A stretch of DNA of 64,000 bases, from positions 109,141-173,140 of the forward strand of contig CAWIEI010000002.1 in assembly GCA_963834965.1 (NCBI GenBank), given 5' to 3'. This document shows positions 43,218 to 52,241 of the stretch, one piece after another. Source of the DNA: Fodinibacter sp963834965 (GTDB lineage: Bacteria > Actinomycetota > Actinomycetes > Actinomycetales > Dermatophilaceae). The notes below the pieces were generated by a model. It did not search any database, was not told the origin of the DNA, and saw only the letters and a list, made by a program, of their open reading frames with translations. A program made the translations under genes and the position numbers. Each line of letters opens with the position of its first letter. Within the stretch, counting starts at the first letter, position 1.

Positions 43218-43762
43218 CTGGCCAACGGCGCGAGCGCGGCGCGGCTGCCGTCGAAGCCGTGCTCGTCACACCGCTGTTCGTCCTGCTCGTGGTGGGGATC
43301 ATCGAGTTCGCGCTGTTCTTCCAGAACAACCTGTCGGCGTCGGACGCCGTCAAGGCGGGGGTGCGGATGGCGTCCGCCGAACCTCGCAACGCCAACTTCG
43401 CGCAGGACGCGGCCGATCGGGTGGCGACCGCCGGCGGCGCCATGAACAAGGGCAACATCAAGCAGCTGTGGGTCTACCGAGCCAACCCGACCGACGAGTT
43501 TCCGAAGGACTTCAGCTCGTTCGCCGACTGCACCGAGTGCGTGAAGTTCACCTGGAACGGCACGAAGTTCGCCTCGACCTACTCGGGCTGGGTAGCGTCA
43601 AACCAGCACGCCTGCGCCGCCGGCGCGCTCGACCGGGTGGGGGTCTACCTGGAGCTACAGCACCACTCGCTGACCCAGCTCGTGTTCACGACGGTCACCA
43701 TCCGCGAGTCGAACGTGCTGGGTTTCGAACCCATCCCCGCCTCGAACGGCTGCGGACCATGA
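43214..43762 (+). CDS. TadE-like pseudopilin, second copy
   Basis: 182 residues. ERGAAAVEAVLVTPLFVLLV gives the TadE helix; the extracytoplasmic part shares the layout of the previous protein (IKQLWVYRANPTDEFPKD versus ITKLWVYKANPNSPTGEP, and the CTECVKF versus CTSGVKCVKF cysteines), so the two are diverged tandem paralogues. Confidence 0.85.
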   Translation: MTGQRRERGAAAVEAVLVTPLFVLLVVGIIEFALFFQNNLSASDAVKAGVRMASAEPRNANFAQDAADRVATAGGAMNKGNIKQLWVYRANPTDEFPKDFSSFADCTECVKFTWNGTKFASTYSGWVASNQHACAAGALDRVGVYLELQHHSLTQLVFTTVTIRESNVLGFEPIPASNGCGP

Positions 43763-43773
43763 GGAGAACAACT

Positions 43774-45399
43774 GTGAGGTCACGACTTTCGAGGACTCCT
43801 GCCCGGCGCGACGAGCGGGGCTACATCGCCGTGACGACGGGGCTGATCCTCATCGTGCTGATGGGCTTCTCGGCCTTCGCCGTCGACGTCGGCAACTGGT
43901 ACCTCACCGGGCAGCGTGCCCAGCGTGCCGCCGATGCCGCGGCGCTCGCCGGCGTGACCAAGCTGCCGGGGAACCAGGTCGCTGCCGTCGCCCTGGCCAA
44001 GAGCTACTCGGCGAACAACGGGTTCAAGGACGGAACTGCCTCGACGACGGTGGACGGGGCGCTCAGCGGAGGCCCGACCCGGCTGCGGGTCGACGTGACC
44101 CGCACGGTCGACAACATCTTCGGCCCGCTGCTCGGCCGCCCGCAGACGACGATCAGCCGGTACGCCGTGGCCGACTTCGCGGGCCCGGTGCCCCTGGGCA
44201 GCCCCTGCAACCGGTTCGGCGACGACCCGGACCCCGACCTCATCCTGACCTCCAGCAAGAACTGCGACAACACCGGCCTGTACTGGGCGAACGTCGGCAG
44301 CCCGGCGGCCTCCAAGGTCAGTGGCGACGCCTTCCAGAACAATGCGTGCACGACCGAGGACGGCTGCAGCAGCGGCAAGAACCTGGACTACGACGCCCGG
44401 GGGCACGTCTTCACCGTCACCCTGCGCCAGCCCGTGAACAACCTCAAGCTCGAGGCGTTCGACCCCGCCCAGGTCCACGTCGGCGACCTGTGCGACAAGA
44501 ACAACCTGATCGGGGCGCAGGCGCTGAAGGCCAAGGACACGGTGGTGAGCGACCCCGCGGTTCGCTACGCGCCCGACGCCGGCGTGTGGTGCACGGGCGA
44601 CATGGCCTTCAACTCCGGCAAGGTCGTCACCGAGTTCATCATCCGTTCCCCGGGCACCAACCCGTGGGACCCCACCACCTGGCCCATCGTCAACCGGTGC
44701 ACCAAGCAGTTCCTGCCCTACAACGGCGACCTGGCCAAGGTGCTCAAGAAGGGCACGACCGAGTTCAAGAAGAACCCGACCATCGCGGAGAACTTCCGTC
44801 AATGGGTCACGCTGTGCGACTTCCCCGGCTCGACGCCCAAGGGAACCTACGCCATCCAGGTGCACACCAACGGCCTCGCCGCCGATGGTGAGAGCGCCCA
44901 CAACCGGTTCGCGCTGCGTGCCTCCGGCGCGGCCGCGGCCGACAAGGACAACATCTCCATCGCCGGGTTCGGCAAGATGGTGCTGTACGCCAACACCCCC
45001 GGCGGCGCACACACGAAGTTCTTCCTGGCCCGCATCCCGTCCTCCTCGAACGGCCAGATCTTCCACGTCAGCCTCTTCGACATCGGCGACGGCGCCACCA
45101 GTGGTAGCACGATCACGGTCCTACCGCCGGCGGAGGTGGGGGGCGGCTTCACGGGGTGCAAGGCCGAGGGCGTGACGAACGCCAACCTCCCGGACTGCAA
45201 GATCTCGGTCAGCTCGAAGTACAACGGCAAGTGGCAGACGATCAGCGTGCCGATCCCGGTGTCGTACACCTGCGACGACTCCTCAGTCACGGGCTGCTGG
45301 GTGCGGCTGGAGTTCTTCTACGGCAGCGGGTCTGGGCCCGCGGACACCACGTCGTGGCAGGCCACGGTCGAGGGCGACCCGATCCGCCTCGTGGAGTGA
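43774..45399 (+). CDS. TadG-like pilus-assembly/secreted protein
   Basis: 541 residues from GTG 43774, chosen because AGGAGA lies six bases upstream; an ATG at 43759 overlapping the previous stop is the alternative. DERGYIAVTTGLILIVLMGF followed by AVDVGNWYLTGQRAQRAADA is the TadG/Flp pilus-assembly N-terminus (Flp pilus TadG, putative von Willebrand-type family). The remaining ~450 residues are extracytoplasmic with many cysteines (for example NCDNTG, ACTTEDGC, CDKNN). It is the last gene of the trio and probably acts with the two TadE proteins. Confidence 0.82.
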   Translation: MRSRLSRTPARRDERGYIAVTTGLILIVLMGFSAFAVDVGNWYLTGQRAQRAADAAALAGVTKLPGNQVAAVALAKSYSANNGFKDGTASTTVDGALSGGPTRLRVDVTRTVDNIFGPLLGRPQTTISRYAVADFAGPVPLGSPCNRFGDDPDPDLILTSSKNCDNTGLYWANVGSPAASKVSGDAFQNNACTTEDGCSSGKNLDYDARGHVFTVTLRQPVNNLKLEAFDPAQVHVGDLCDKNNLIGAQALKAKDTVVSDPAVRYAPDAGVWCTGDMAFNSGKVVTEFIIRSPGTNPWDPTTWPIVNRCTKQFLPYNGDLAKVLKKGTTEFKKNPTIAENFRQWVTLCDFPGSTPKGTYAIQVHTNGLAADGESAHNRFALRASGAAAADKDNISIAGFGKMVLYANTPGGAHTKFFLARIPSSSNGQIFHVSLFDIGDGATSGSTITVLPPAEVGGGFTGCKAEGVTNANLPDCKISVSSKYNGKWQTISVPIPVSYTCDDSSVTGCWVRLEFFYGSGSGPADTTSWQATVEGDPIRLVE

Positions 45400-45430
45400 C
45401 GAACGGGGCACGGCGCCACCCGCGCTCCCG

Positions 45431-45436
45431 TAGGCT
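45431..45436 (+). promoter_or_regulatory. Leaderless -10 box TAGGCT for manB
   Basis: TAGGCT ends eight bases before the GTG at 45445. It decides the start: the earlier GTG at 45439 would lie only two bases from the box. Confidence 0.5.
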
Positions 45437-45444
45437 CGGTGACC

Positions 45445-46908
45445 GTGAACCCCGCCTCGCTCTCCGACGTCGTGAAGGCCTATGACGTGAGGGGGATCGT
45501 CCCCGACCAGCTCGACGCCCGCGTGACGCGAGCCCTGGGTGCCGCCTTCGCCGAGGTGGTGGTGCGGCCCGACGGCGCGACCGCCTGCGTCATCGCCCAC
45601 GACATGCGCGACTCGAGCCCCGAGCTGTCCGCGGCCTTCGCCGACGGCGTGCGCAGCCGCGGCGTCGACGTCATCGCGACCGGCCTCGCGAGCACCGACG
45701 GCCTCTACTACGCCAGCGGAGCACTCGACCTGCCCGGCGCGATGTTCACCGCCAGCCACAACCCCGCCGCCTACAACGGCATCAAGCTGTGCCGCGCCGG
45801 TGCCCGCCCGGTCGGCCAGGACACCGGCCTGGCCGACGTGCGCGTGCTCGCCGAGCGCATCCTGGGCGGTGACTTCGACGACTTCGGTGGCTCCGACGAC
45901 GCCGGCGTCAACGACCCCGCCACCCCGCCCGGAACCCTCGAACACCGCGACCTGCTCGCCGACTACGCCGCCTTCCTGCGCGGCCTGGTCGACCTCAGCG
46001 GCATCCGCCCGTTGCGGGTGGTCGTCGACGCGGGCAACGGCATGGGCGGCTTCACGGTGCCCGCCGTGCTCGAGACCGAGGCGGGGCTACCGGCCCTGCC
46101 GCTCACCGTCATCCCGCTCTACTTCGAGCTCGACGGCAACTTCCCCAACCACGAGGCCAACCCCCTCGACCCCAAGAACCTCGTCGACCTCCAAGCCGCG
46201 GTCGTCGAGCACGGTGCCGACATCGGGTTGGCCTTCGACGGCGACGCCGACCGCTGCTTCGTCATCGACGAGCACGGGAACCCGGTGAGCCCCAGCGCGA
46301 TCACCGCGCTGATCGCCCGCCGCGAGGTTGCGCGCGCCGTGGCCGCGGGCGCGGATGCCGCGGACGTCGCGGTCGTCTACAACGTGATCTGCTCCGCCCA
46401 GGTGCCCGAGGTCATCGCCGCCACCGGCGCCCGCGGGGTGCGCACCCGCGTCGGCCACTCGTTCATCAAGGGCGAGATGGCCCGCCACGACGCGGTGTTC
46501 GGGGGAGAGCACAGCGCCCACTACTACTTCCGCGACTTCTGGTTCGCCGACACCGGCATGCTCGCCGCGATGCACACCCTCGCGGCGCTCGGCGAGCAGG
46601 ACGCCCCGCTGAGCGAGGTGATGGCCGACCTGGCCCGGTACACCGCGTCGGGCGAGATCAACTCCACGGTCACGGATGCCGCGGCCGCCACCGAGCTGGT
46701 GCGCGCCTGGGCCCAGCCGCAGGGCGTCGACACCGACGAGCTCGACGGCCTCACCCTGGTGCACGCCGGCGGCGACGACGACCCGATGTGGTGGCTCAAC
46801 CTGCGCGCGTCGAACACCGAGCCGCTGCTGCGGCTCAACGTCGAGGCCGCCGACCCCGCCACGATGGAGCGGGTGCGCGACGAGGTCCTCGCGATCGTCC
46901 GCGCCTGA
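45445..46908 (+). CDS. manB: Phosphomannomutase/phosphoglucomutase ManB
   Basis: 487 residues from GTG 45445. The phosphoserine loop is FTASHNPAAYNGIK (Ser104), the metal loop is FDGDADRC (265-270), the sugar-specificity loop is GGEHSAHYYF and the phosphate-binding loop is RASNTEPLLRLN. It converts mannose 6-phosphate to mannose 1-phosphate for GDP-mannose and possibly glucose phosphates. In mycobacteria manB follows DUF3499 directly; here the Tad-like trio intervenes. It converges on the AfsR-type regulator. Confidence 0.93.
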   Translation: MNPASLSDVVKAYDVRGIVPDQLDARVTRALGAAFAEVVVRPDGATACVIAHDMRDSSPELSAAFADGVRSRGVDVIATGLASTDGLYYASGALDLPGAMFTASHNPAAYNGIKLCRAGARPVGQDTGLADVRVLAERILGGDFDDFGGSDDAGVNDPATPPGTLEHRDLLADYAAFLRGLVDLSGIRPLRVVVDAGNGMGGFTVPAVLETEAGLPALPLTVIPLYFELDGNFPNHEANPLDPKNLVDLQAAVVEHGADIGLAFDGDADRCFVIDEHGNPVSPSAITALIARREVARAVAAGADAADVAVVYNVICSAQVPEVIAATGARGVRTRVGHSFIKGEMARHDAVFGGEHSAHYYFRDFWFADTGMLAAMHTLAALGEQDAPLSEVMADLARYTASGEINSTVTDAAAATELVRAWAQPQGVDTDELDGLTLVHAGGDDDPMWWLNLRASNTEPLLRLNVEAADPATMERVRDEVLAIVRA

Positions 46909-46935
46909 CTCCGCGACGGGGACGGGGGGCCGGGG

Positions 46936-49900
46936 TCAGGCCGGCCCGGTCGGGCGTTGCCCCGGGTCGGGCCCGGTGGCCTGGGCTCGGCGCAGCGCGG
47001 CCTCCTCGAGCCGCAGCGCTGCCCGGGCTGCGGCGTTGTCGCCCCTGGCGTCCAGCACCGCCGCGAGCACCTGGTAGCTGAACGCCACCGACAGCGGCCG
47101 GTCGATGGCGGTGAGCTCCTCGATGCAGACCCGCACCTCGCGCTCGGCCTCGTCGAGGCGACCCAGCGCCAGGAGCGCCCGGCTGCGGGTGCGCCGGGCC
47201 CGGGCGGTGAGGAACGCGTCGCGCGAGGCCAGGGCCCGCTCGTGGGCCGTGGTGGCCTCCTCCAGCGCCTCGCCCGCCCGCCCCGAGGCCAGGCTGACCT
47301 CGGCCCGGGCGTCGAGGGCGTAGGAGTACAGGTGCACGTCGCCGATCCGCCCGAACAGGCGCAGCGCCTCGTCGATCAGCAGGCCCGCGGGACCCAGCTC
47401 GTCCTGCCGCCGCAGGGCCCGGGACAGCTCCAGGGTCGCCAGGGCGTTGGCGACGGTCACCGGCGAGTCCGCGAGCAGCTTCCGGGCCCGGGTGAACTCG
47501 CGGGCCGCGTCGGGCAGCTCGTCGTAGTCGTTGTGCAGCGTGCCCCGGGCGATCGCGGCCCACGCCGCCAGGACGACGTCCGGCGACTGCCCGAGCGACT
47601 CCTCGGCCCGGGTGACCGCGGCCTCCGCCTCGGCGCGCACCCCGAGCGAGGTGGTCGCCCGGGCCACCACCAGGGCCGCGGCAGCTGCGGCCCGGTGCTC
47701 ACCGAGCAGCACCAGGTCGCGGTAGGCCCGGTCCGCCAGCCCACGCGCCACCCGCGAGGCCGAGCGCTGGTCCTGCAGCAGCCACGCGCGGCACAGCATC
47801 AGGTGGGCCGCCCCGAGCCGGCTGTCGTCGTCGGCGCCGGGGGGTGGGTCGTCGGGGAGGGCGGCGCCGACCACCTCTTCGGCCCCCAGCCACAGCTCGA
47901 GGTCGGACCGGGCGTCGTGCCCGAGTGCGCAGTCGGCGACCAACCGCCAAGCCAGGTCCGGGCGCACCGGTGCCAGCCGCGTCGCGCAGGCGAGGAGCAA
48001 CGGGGTGTCGGTTCGCAGCGCCGTGGCGCCGCGGGATCGCTGCCGCGGCTGCCCGGCATCCGGGCCTGCACCCACGCCGACCGGTCGCGGGGGCACGGGG
48101 ATGAAGCGGTTCGGCAGCTGCGTCAGCGCCGCGCCGTCGCGGGCGAGCCCCCAGCCGGCCACGGCGACCAGCTCGGTCGCGCCGCGCGCCGTTCCGGCCC
48201 CCGTGGTGTCCCTCGACCGCCCCGCCCGGCCGCGCACGAAGGCGCGCACCAGGTCGTGCAGGCGGTACTGCGCCTCGTGGTCGTCGCGCAGCACCGCCTC
48301 GACCAGGCTCGCCTCGAGCAGCACGTCGAGCGCGGCGTCACCCGCCCGGCGGTCGTCGAGCACCGCACCGGCCACCCACCCGCTGAACGTGTCGACCGGC
48401 AGGTGCGCCACGGCCTCGACCACCTGCAGGGCCGGCCCCGGGAGCCCGTCGAGCACCCGGTCGACCCCGGCCCGCAGCACCCCCAGGTCGTCGGGCACGT
48501 CTCCCGCGAACCCCAGCCGGTCGAGCCGGTCGGCGAGCTCGTCGAGGGAGAGGTCCGGGCGCTGCACGGCACGGCCGCCGACGATCCGCACGGCGAGCGG
48601 CATCCCCGCAGCCAGCCGGGCCACCTCGCGCGCGGCCTCGGGCTCGGCGGCCACCCGCTCGGCGCCGACGATGCGGGTCAGCAGGGCCATCGTGTCGTCC
48701 GCACGGAGCGACCGCAGTGGCACCCGGTGCGTCGCCCCCAGACCCGGCTGCGAGGAGCGTGAGGTGGTGATCGCCATCGACCCGGCGGTCACCGGCAGCA
48801 GGTCGACGACGCCCTCCGCCTCGTCACCGTCGGTCGCGAGGTTGTCGACCACCACGAGCACGCGTCGGCCGTCGAGCAGGGAGCGGAACAGGCCCACGCG
48901 CGACTCCCGCTCTGCCGGAACGGATTCCGGGTGCACCCCGAGCAGCCTCAGGAAGGCCGCCAGTGCCGTACCGACGCGTGCGCCCCGGGGGTCGTTGGCA
49001 GCGTCGTGGTAGAGCGCACCGTCGGGGAACCTCGGCCGCAGGGCGTACCCCGCCTCGAGGGCCAGGGCCGACTTGCCGACGCCCGCCAGCCCGGTCACCG
49101 CCACCACCACCGCGCGGTCACCGCACTCGTCGGCGGCCGCCTCGACCGCGTCGAGCTCCGCATCGCGGCCGACCAGCCCGGTGGGCCGGCGCGGCAGGGT
49201 GCGCGGCACCGGCAGCCCGGATGCCGTCGAGCCACCGCCAGTGGCCCGCTCGCCACCCGCGCCGGCCGGGTCCGGCGCGAGCCCCGGCTGGTCCTGCGTC
49301 GCCGGTCGGTTCGTCCCGGCTCCGGTGAGCACGAGCTGCTGGGCCCGGCGCAGCGGCGCGGAGGGCTGGACCCCGAGCTCCGCATCGAGGCGCTCGCGGG
49401 TGGCGCGGTAGACCTCCAGCGCCCGGGACTGCTGGCCGGCAGCGGCGAGGGCCAGCATGAGCTGCGCGACGAACCCCTCGTGAAAGGGATGCTGGGCTGT
49501 CAGGGCGTCGAGGTCGGCCACCAGACCCTGGGTGCGCCCGCACCGCAGCGCCGCCTCGTGCCGCTCCTCGAGCACCGACAGTCGCGACTGGCCCAGCCGG
49601 CTGCGCTCGACGTCGACGGCGGTGGAGCCCGGCGCGCCCTGCAGCGGGGTGTCGGGGAAGAGCGCGAGGGCACGGTCGTAGTGCGCCACGGCGTCGGCCG
49701 GGCCGGTGGCGCGGGCCGCCCGCGCCAGGCCCACGGCGGCATCCCACTCGTGCACGTCGACCACCACCGAGCCGTCGAGCCGGTAGCCGCGGCCGTCGGT
49801 GACCAGCACCGGCCCACCGTCTCGAGCCTTGCGCCGGATGCCGCTCACCAGCGACTGCACCCGGTTGCGCGCCGACGCGGGCGGGTCCCCCGCCCACAGC

Positions 49901-50064
49901 CACTCACCGAGGGAGTCGACCCCCACCCGGTCACGCAGGGCGGCCAGCGACAGCAGGCCGCTCTCGAGCTCGGTGAGCCCAACCGGCCGGCCCAGCGTCT
50001 CGAGTTGGATCCGGCCGAGCACGGACAGGCGTGGAGGCACGCTCCCCCCGATCCGTGACGACAC
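46936..50064 (-). CDS. AfsR/SARP-type transcriptional regulator with BTAD, NB-ARC and TPR regions
   Basis: 1042 residues from GTG 50064. Residues ~10-95 are a winged-helix DNA-binding domain, ~100-245 a bacterial transcriptional activation domain (VVDVHEWDAAVGLARAARAT, HPFHEGFVAQLMLALAAAGQ), ~290-560 an NB-ARC ATPase with P-loop GLAGVGKSALA (about residue 325) and Walker B VLVVVDNLATDGDE, and the rest is TPR-like helical repeats. Such regulators activate pathway-specific genes in response to a ligand or phosphorylation. The wing motif RGYRLDG is present. It lies between manB and the Trm112/TobH pair on the opposite strand; its targets are unknown. A leaderless promoter is likely. Confidence 0.88.
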   Translation of the reverse strand: MSSRIGGSVPPRLSVLGRIQLETLGRPVGLTELESGLLSLAALRDRVGVDSLGEWLWAGDPPASARNRVQSLVSGIRRKARDGGPVLVTDGRGYRLDGSVVVDVHEWDAAVGLARAARATGPADAVAHYDRALALFPDTPLQGAPGSTAVDVERSRLGQSRLSVLEERHEAALRCGRTQGLVADLDALTAQHPFHEGFVAQLMLALAAAGQQSRALEVYRATRERLDAELGVQPSAPLRRAQQLVLTGAGTNRPATQDQPGLAPDPAGAGGERATGGGSTASGLPVPRTLPRRPTGLVGRDAELDAVEAAADECGDRAVVVAVTGLAGVGKSALALEAGYALRPRFPDGALYHDAANDPRGARVGTALAAFLRLLGVHPESVPAERESRVGLFRSLLDGRRVLVVVDNLATDGDEAEGVVDLLPVTAGSMAITTSRSSQPGLGATHRVPLRSLRADDTMALLTRIVGAERVAAEPEAAREVARLAAGMPLAVRIVGGRAVQRPDLSLDELADRLDRLGFAGDVPDDLGVLRAGVDRVLDGLPGPALQVVEAVAHLPVDTFSGWVAGAVLDDRRAGDAALDVLLEASLVEAVLRDDHEAQYRLHDLVRAFVRGRAGRSRDTTGAGTARGATELVAVAGWGLARDGAALTQLPNRFIPVPPRPVGVGAGPDAGQPRQRSRGATALRTDTPLLLACATRLAPVRPDLAWRLVADCALGHDARSDLELWLGAEEVVGAALPDDPPPGADDDSRLGAAHLMLCRAWLLQDQRSASRVARGLADRAYRDLVLLGEHRAAAAAALVVARATTSLGVRAEAEAAVTRAEESLGQSPDVVLAAWAAIARGTLHNDYDELPDAAREFTRARKLLADSPVTVANALATLELSRALRRQDELGPAGLLIDEALRLFGRIGDVHLYSYALDARAEVSLASGRAGEALEEATTAHERALASRDAFLTARARRTRSRALLALGRLDEAEREVRVCIEELTAIDRPLSVAFSYQVLAAVLDARGDNAAARAALRLEEAALRRAQATGPDPGQRPTGPA

Positions 50065-50071
50065 CTCTCGG

Positions 50072-50077
50072 ACCCTA
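50072..50077 (-). promoter_or_regulatory. Leaderless -10 box TAGGGT for AfsR-type regulator
   Basis: TAGGGT on the minus strand ends seven bases before the GTG at 50064. Confidence 0.5.
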
Positions 50078-50222
50078 GGTCGTGCCCAGGGGACCGGCAA
50101 CAGGTGCACCTGACACGGACACCTCCGTCCGGCAGCCGGGCACCCGGCACACCCGAGGACGGCCCTGCGGGCGTGTGGGAGGATCGGCGACGACCTCGAA
50201 CCCGCCCCAGGAAGGCACCCGT

Positions 50223-50429
50223 ATGAGCGAGCAGGCCGTTCCCGCCTCGCCGATCGAGCCGTGGCTGCGCGAGATCCTGCGCTGCCCCGCGTGCCGCAGC
50301 GAGCTGCTCGACGTCACCGGCGACAGCGGGCCCGAGCTGGTGTGCACCTCCGCCGCCTGCGGCCTCGCCTACCGCATCGACGACGGCGTGCCGGTCCTCC
50401 TCGTCGACGAGGCGCGCCGACCCGCCTGA
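50223..50429 (+). CDS. Trm112-like zinc-ribbon protein
   Basis: 68 residues from ATG 50223; AGGAAGG is the ribosome-binding site. The four cysteines C21, C24 (RCPACRSEL), C41 and C46 (CTSAAC) and the end AYRIDDGVPVLLVDEA are typical of the Trm112/YcaR family. Bacterial members may stabilise or activate methyltransferases or act in glycan pathways; the partner is unknown. TobH follows 27 bases later. Confidence 0.85.
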   Translation: MSEQAVPASPIEPWLREILRCPACRSELLDVTGDSGPELVCTSAACGLAYRIDDGVPVLLVDEARRPA

Positions 50430-50455
50430 GCGGGGGCGCTGGAGGTCACCACCGG

Positions 50456-51604
50456 ATGCCGTGGGTCGACGAGAGCCGCCTGGACGACCCGGACGCCCTG
50501 CGCGTCCTCGACACCCGCGACTCGCTGCGCTCGCTGGCCTCGGCCGGTGCCCAGGTGCGCCGCGCCCTGCTCTCGGCCGACGAGGCCGGCATCTCCCGGG
50601 CCGCCGGGGGAGAGCGCCCGCGCTCGGTTCTCGTCGCGGCGCTGGGCGGCTCCGCGCTCGTGTGTGACGTGCTCGACCTGCTCGCCGAGCCCGGCTCACC
50701 GGTGCCGGTGACCACCCGGGGCGGCCCCCCGCTGCCGGGCTGGGTCGGTCCGCTCGACCTGGTCATCGCCGTCTCCCAGTCCGGCCGGGCGACCGGCCCC
50801 CTCGCCCTGGCTGCCGAGGCCGCGCGCCGCGGCGCCTCGCTGCTCACCGTCGGCGCCGCTGGGTCCCCGCTGGCCGACATCAGCGCCCGGGCGCGCGGCG
50901 TCCACGTCGAGGTGGCGCTGCCGACCCCGTCGTCGCGCACCGCGCTGTGGTCGCTGCTCACCCCGGTGCTGCTGGCGGCCGACGCGATGGGGCTGGTGCA
51001 GTGCCCCGCCGCTGTGCTCGAGCGGGTCGCCGACGTGCTCGACGAGGTGGCCGAGGAGTGCCGCCCCAGCTCGGAGGCGTTCGTCAACCCGGCGAAGATC
51101 CTGGCGCTGGGCCTGGGCGAGACCGTGCCGATCGTGCTCGGTGACGGCCCGCTCACCGGGGTGGCCGCGACGCGTGCCGCCTCCATGCTGGCCCGCACCG
51201 CCCGGGTGCCCGCCACCTACGGCGCCCTGCCCGACGCCGCCTCGCAGGTCGTCGCCTGCCTCGACGGCCCGTTCGGCTCCGGCCTGACGTCCACGGCGCC
51301 CGGCGGCGACATCTTCGCCGACCCCTTCCTCGACGCCCCGCCCGCGCCGCGGCTCGGTCTGCTCACGCTGCGCGACCCCGACCTCGACCCGCAGCAGGTG
51401 GCGCTCACCGATGCCGTGGTCGACTCGGCCCGCGAGTCGGGCGTCACCGTGTGGGAGCAGGTGGCGCACTCCGGTGAGCCGATCGAGCGGCTCGCGTCGC
51501 TGGTGGCGCTCACCGACTACGCGGCCACCTACCTGGCGCTCGGGCTGGGGCTCGACCCGTCGGTGTCGCGGCACGTCACCGAGCTGCGCGACCGCACCTC
51601 CTAG
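50456..51604 (+). CDS. SIS-domain protein, TobH/phosphomannose-isomerase-like family
   Basis: 382 residues. SVLVAALGGSALVCDVLDLL and DLVIAVSQSGRATGPLALAA form the SIS (sugar isomerase) phosphosugar-binding fold, and the C-terminal half carries a second SIS-like part (FVNPAKILALGLGETVPIVL). It corresponds to the mycobacterial TobH family, encoded beside manB and manA. A phosphosugar isomerase or sensor role in mannose metabolism is likely. No manA follows in this window. The stop TAG shares four bases with the convergent YbaK-family gene. Confidence 0.85.
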   Translation: MPWVDESRLDDPDALRVLDTRDSLRSLASAGAQVRRALLSADEAGISRAAGGERPRSVLVAALGGSALVCDVLDLLAEPGSPVPVTTRGGPPLPGWVGPLDLVIAVSQSGRATGPLALAAEAARRGASLLTVGAAGSPLADISARARGVHVEVALPTPSSRTALWSLLTPVLLAADAMGLVQCPAAVLERVADVLDEVAEECRPSSEAFVNPAKILALGLGETVPIVLGDGPLTGVAATRAASMLARTARVPATYGALPDAASQVVACLDGPFGSGLTSTAPGGDIFADPFLDAPPAPRLGLLTLRDPDLDPQQVALTDAVVDSARESGVTVWEQVAHSGEPIERLASLVALTDYAATYLALGLGLDPSVSRHVTELRDRTS

Positions 51605-52137
51605 CCGACGGGCTGGGCCAGGGCCAGCTGCTGCGCCCCGGGGAGGGTGAGCAGGTCGCGGCCCGTCAACAGCAGCTTGCTGCACCGCAGCCCACTGCCG
51701 ACCACCACCTCACCGGCGTCGACCACCGCGTCGTCGACCAGCACCGGCCACCCGGCCGGCAGCCCGACCGGGGTGATGCCCCCGAACTCCATGCCGGTCA
51801 GGCCCACGGCGTCGTCCATGGCCGCGAACGAGATCTTCCGTGACCCGAGGTGCCTGCGCACGATCCCGTTGACGTCGGCCCGGTGGGTGGCGAGCACCAT
51901 CACCGCGGCGTAGGTCGTCGCCTCACCGCGGCGGCCGGCCACGACCACGCAGTTGGCGCTCGCCCGCAACGCGACGTCGTAGGCCGTGCAGAACGCGGCG
52001 GTGTCGGCATGGGTCGCGTCGATGGGTGCGACCAGGGCCCCGGGCACCTGGCCCACCGCCGCACCCACGGGGGCGGCGAGCAGCTCGGGGTGGGCAGCGG
52101 CGGGCGACCAGTCGAGGGTTCCACGAGCAGACGGCAT
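51601..52137 (-). CDS. YbaK/EbsC family (ProX-type) aminoacyl-tRNA deacylase-like protein
   Basis: 178 residues from ATG 52137. NCVVVAGRRGEATTYAAVMV, VRRHLGSRKISFAAMDDAVG and the GGITPVGLP motif with GLRCSKLLLT at the end fit the YbaK fold that hydrolyses misacylated tRNA. The conserved lysine lies in RKISFA. Alone in a leaderless-promoter transcript; convergent with tobH, with CTAG shared by both stops. Confidence 0.85.
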   Translation of the reverse strand: MPSARGTLDWSPAAAHPELLAAPVGAAVGQVPGALVAPIDATHADTAAFCTAYDVALRASANCVVVAGRRGEATTYAAVMVLATHRADVNGIVRRHLGSRKISFAAMDDAVGLTGMEFGGITPVGLPAGWPVLVDDAVVDAGEVVVGSGLRCSKLLLTGRDLLTLPGAQQLALAQPVG

Positions 52138-52144
52138 ACGCCGG

Positions 52145-52150
52145 ACGCTA
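52145..52150 (-). promoter_or_regulatory. Leaderless -10 box TAGCGT
   Basis: TAGCGT on the minus strand ends seven bases before the ATG at 52137. Confidence 0.45.
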
Positions 52151-52241
52151 GCCGACGCCCCGGGCCGGCGTGGGCCGTGGACGCCCTCTGTCGGGCCACC
52201 GCGGCTGGTGGCAGGATCGGGCCACCTACGAGGGAGTGCAG

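Noticed and set aside
49118..49903. 261-codon minus-strand frame inside the AfsR-type gene
   Set aside because: Arg/Pro/Ala-rich shadow of the regulator in another frame.
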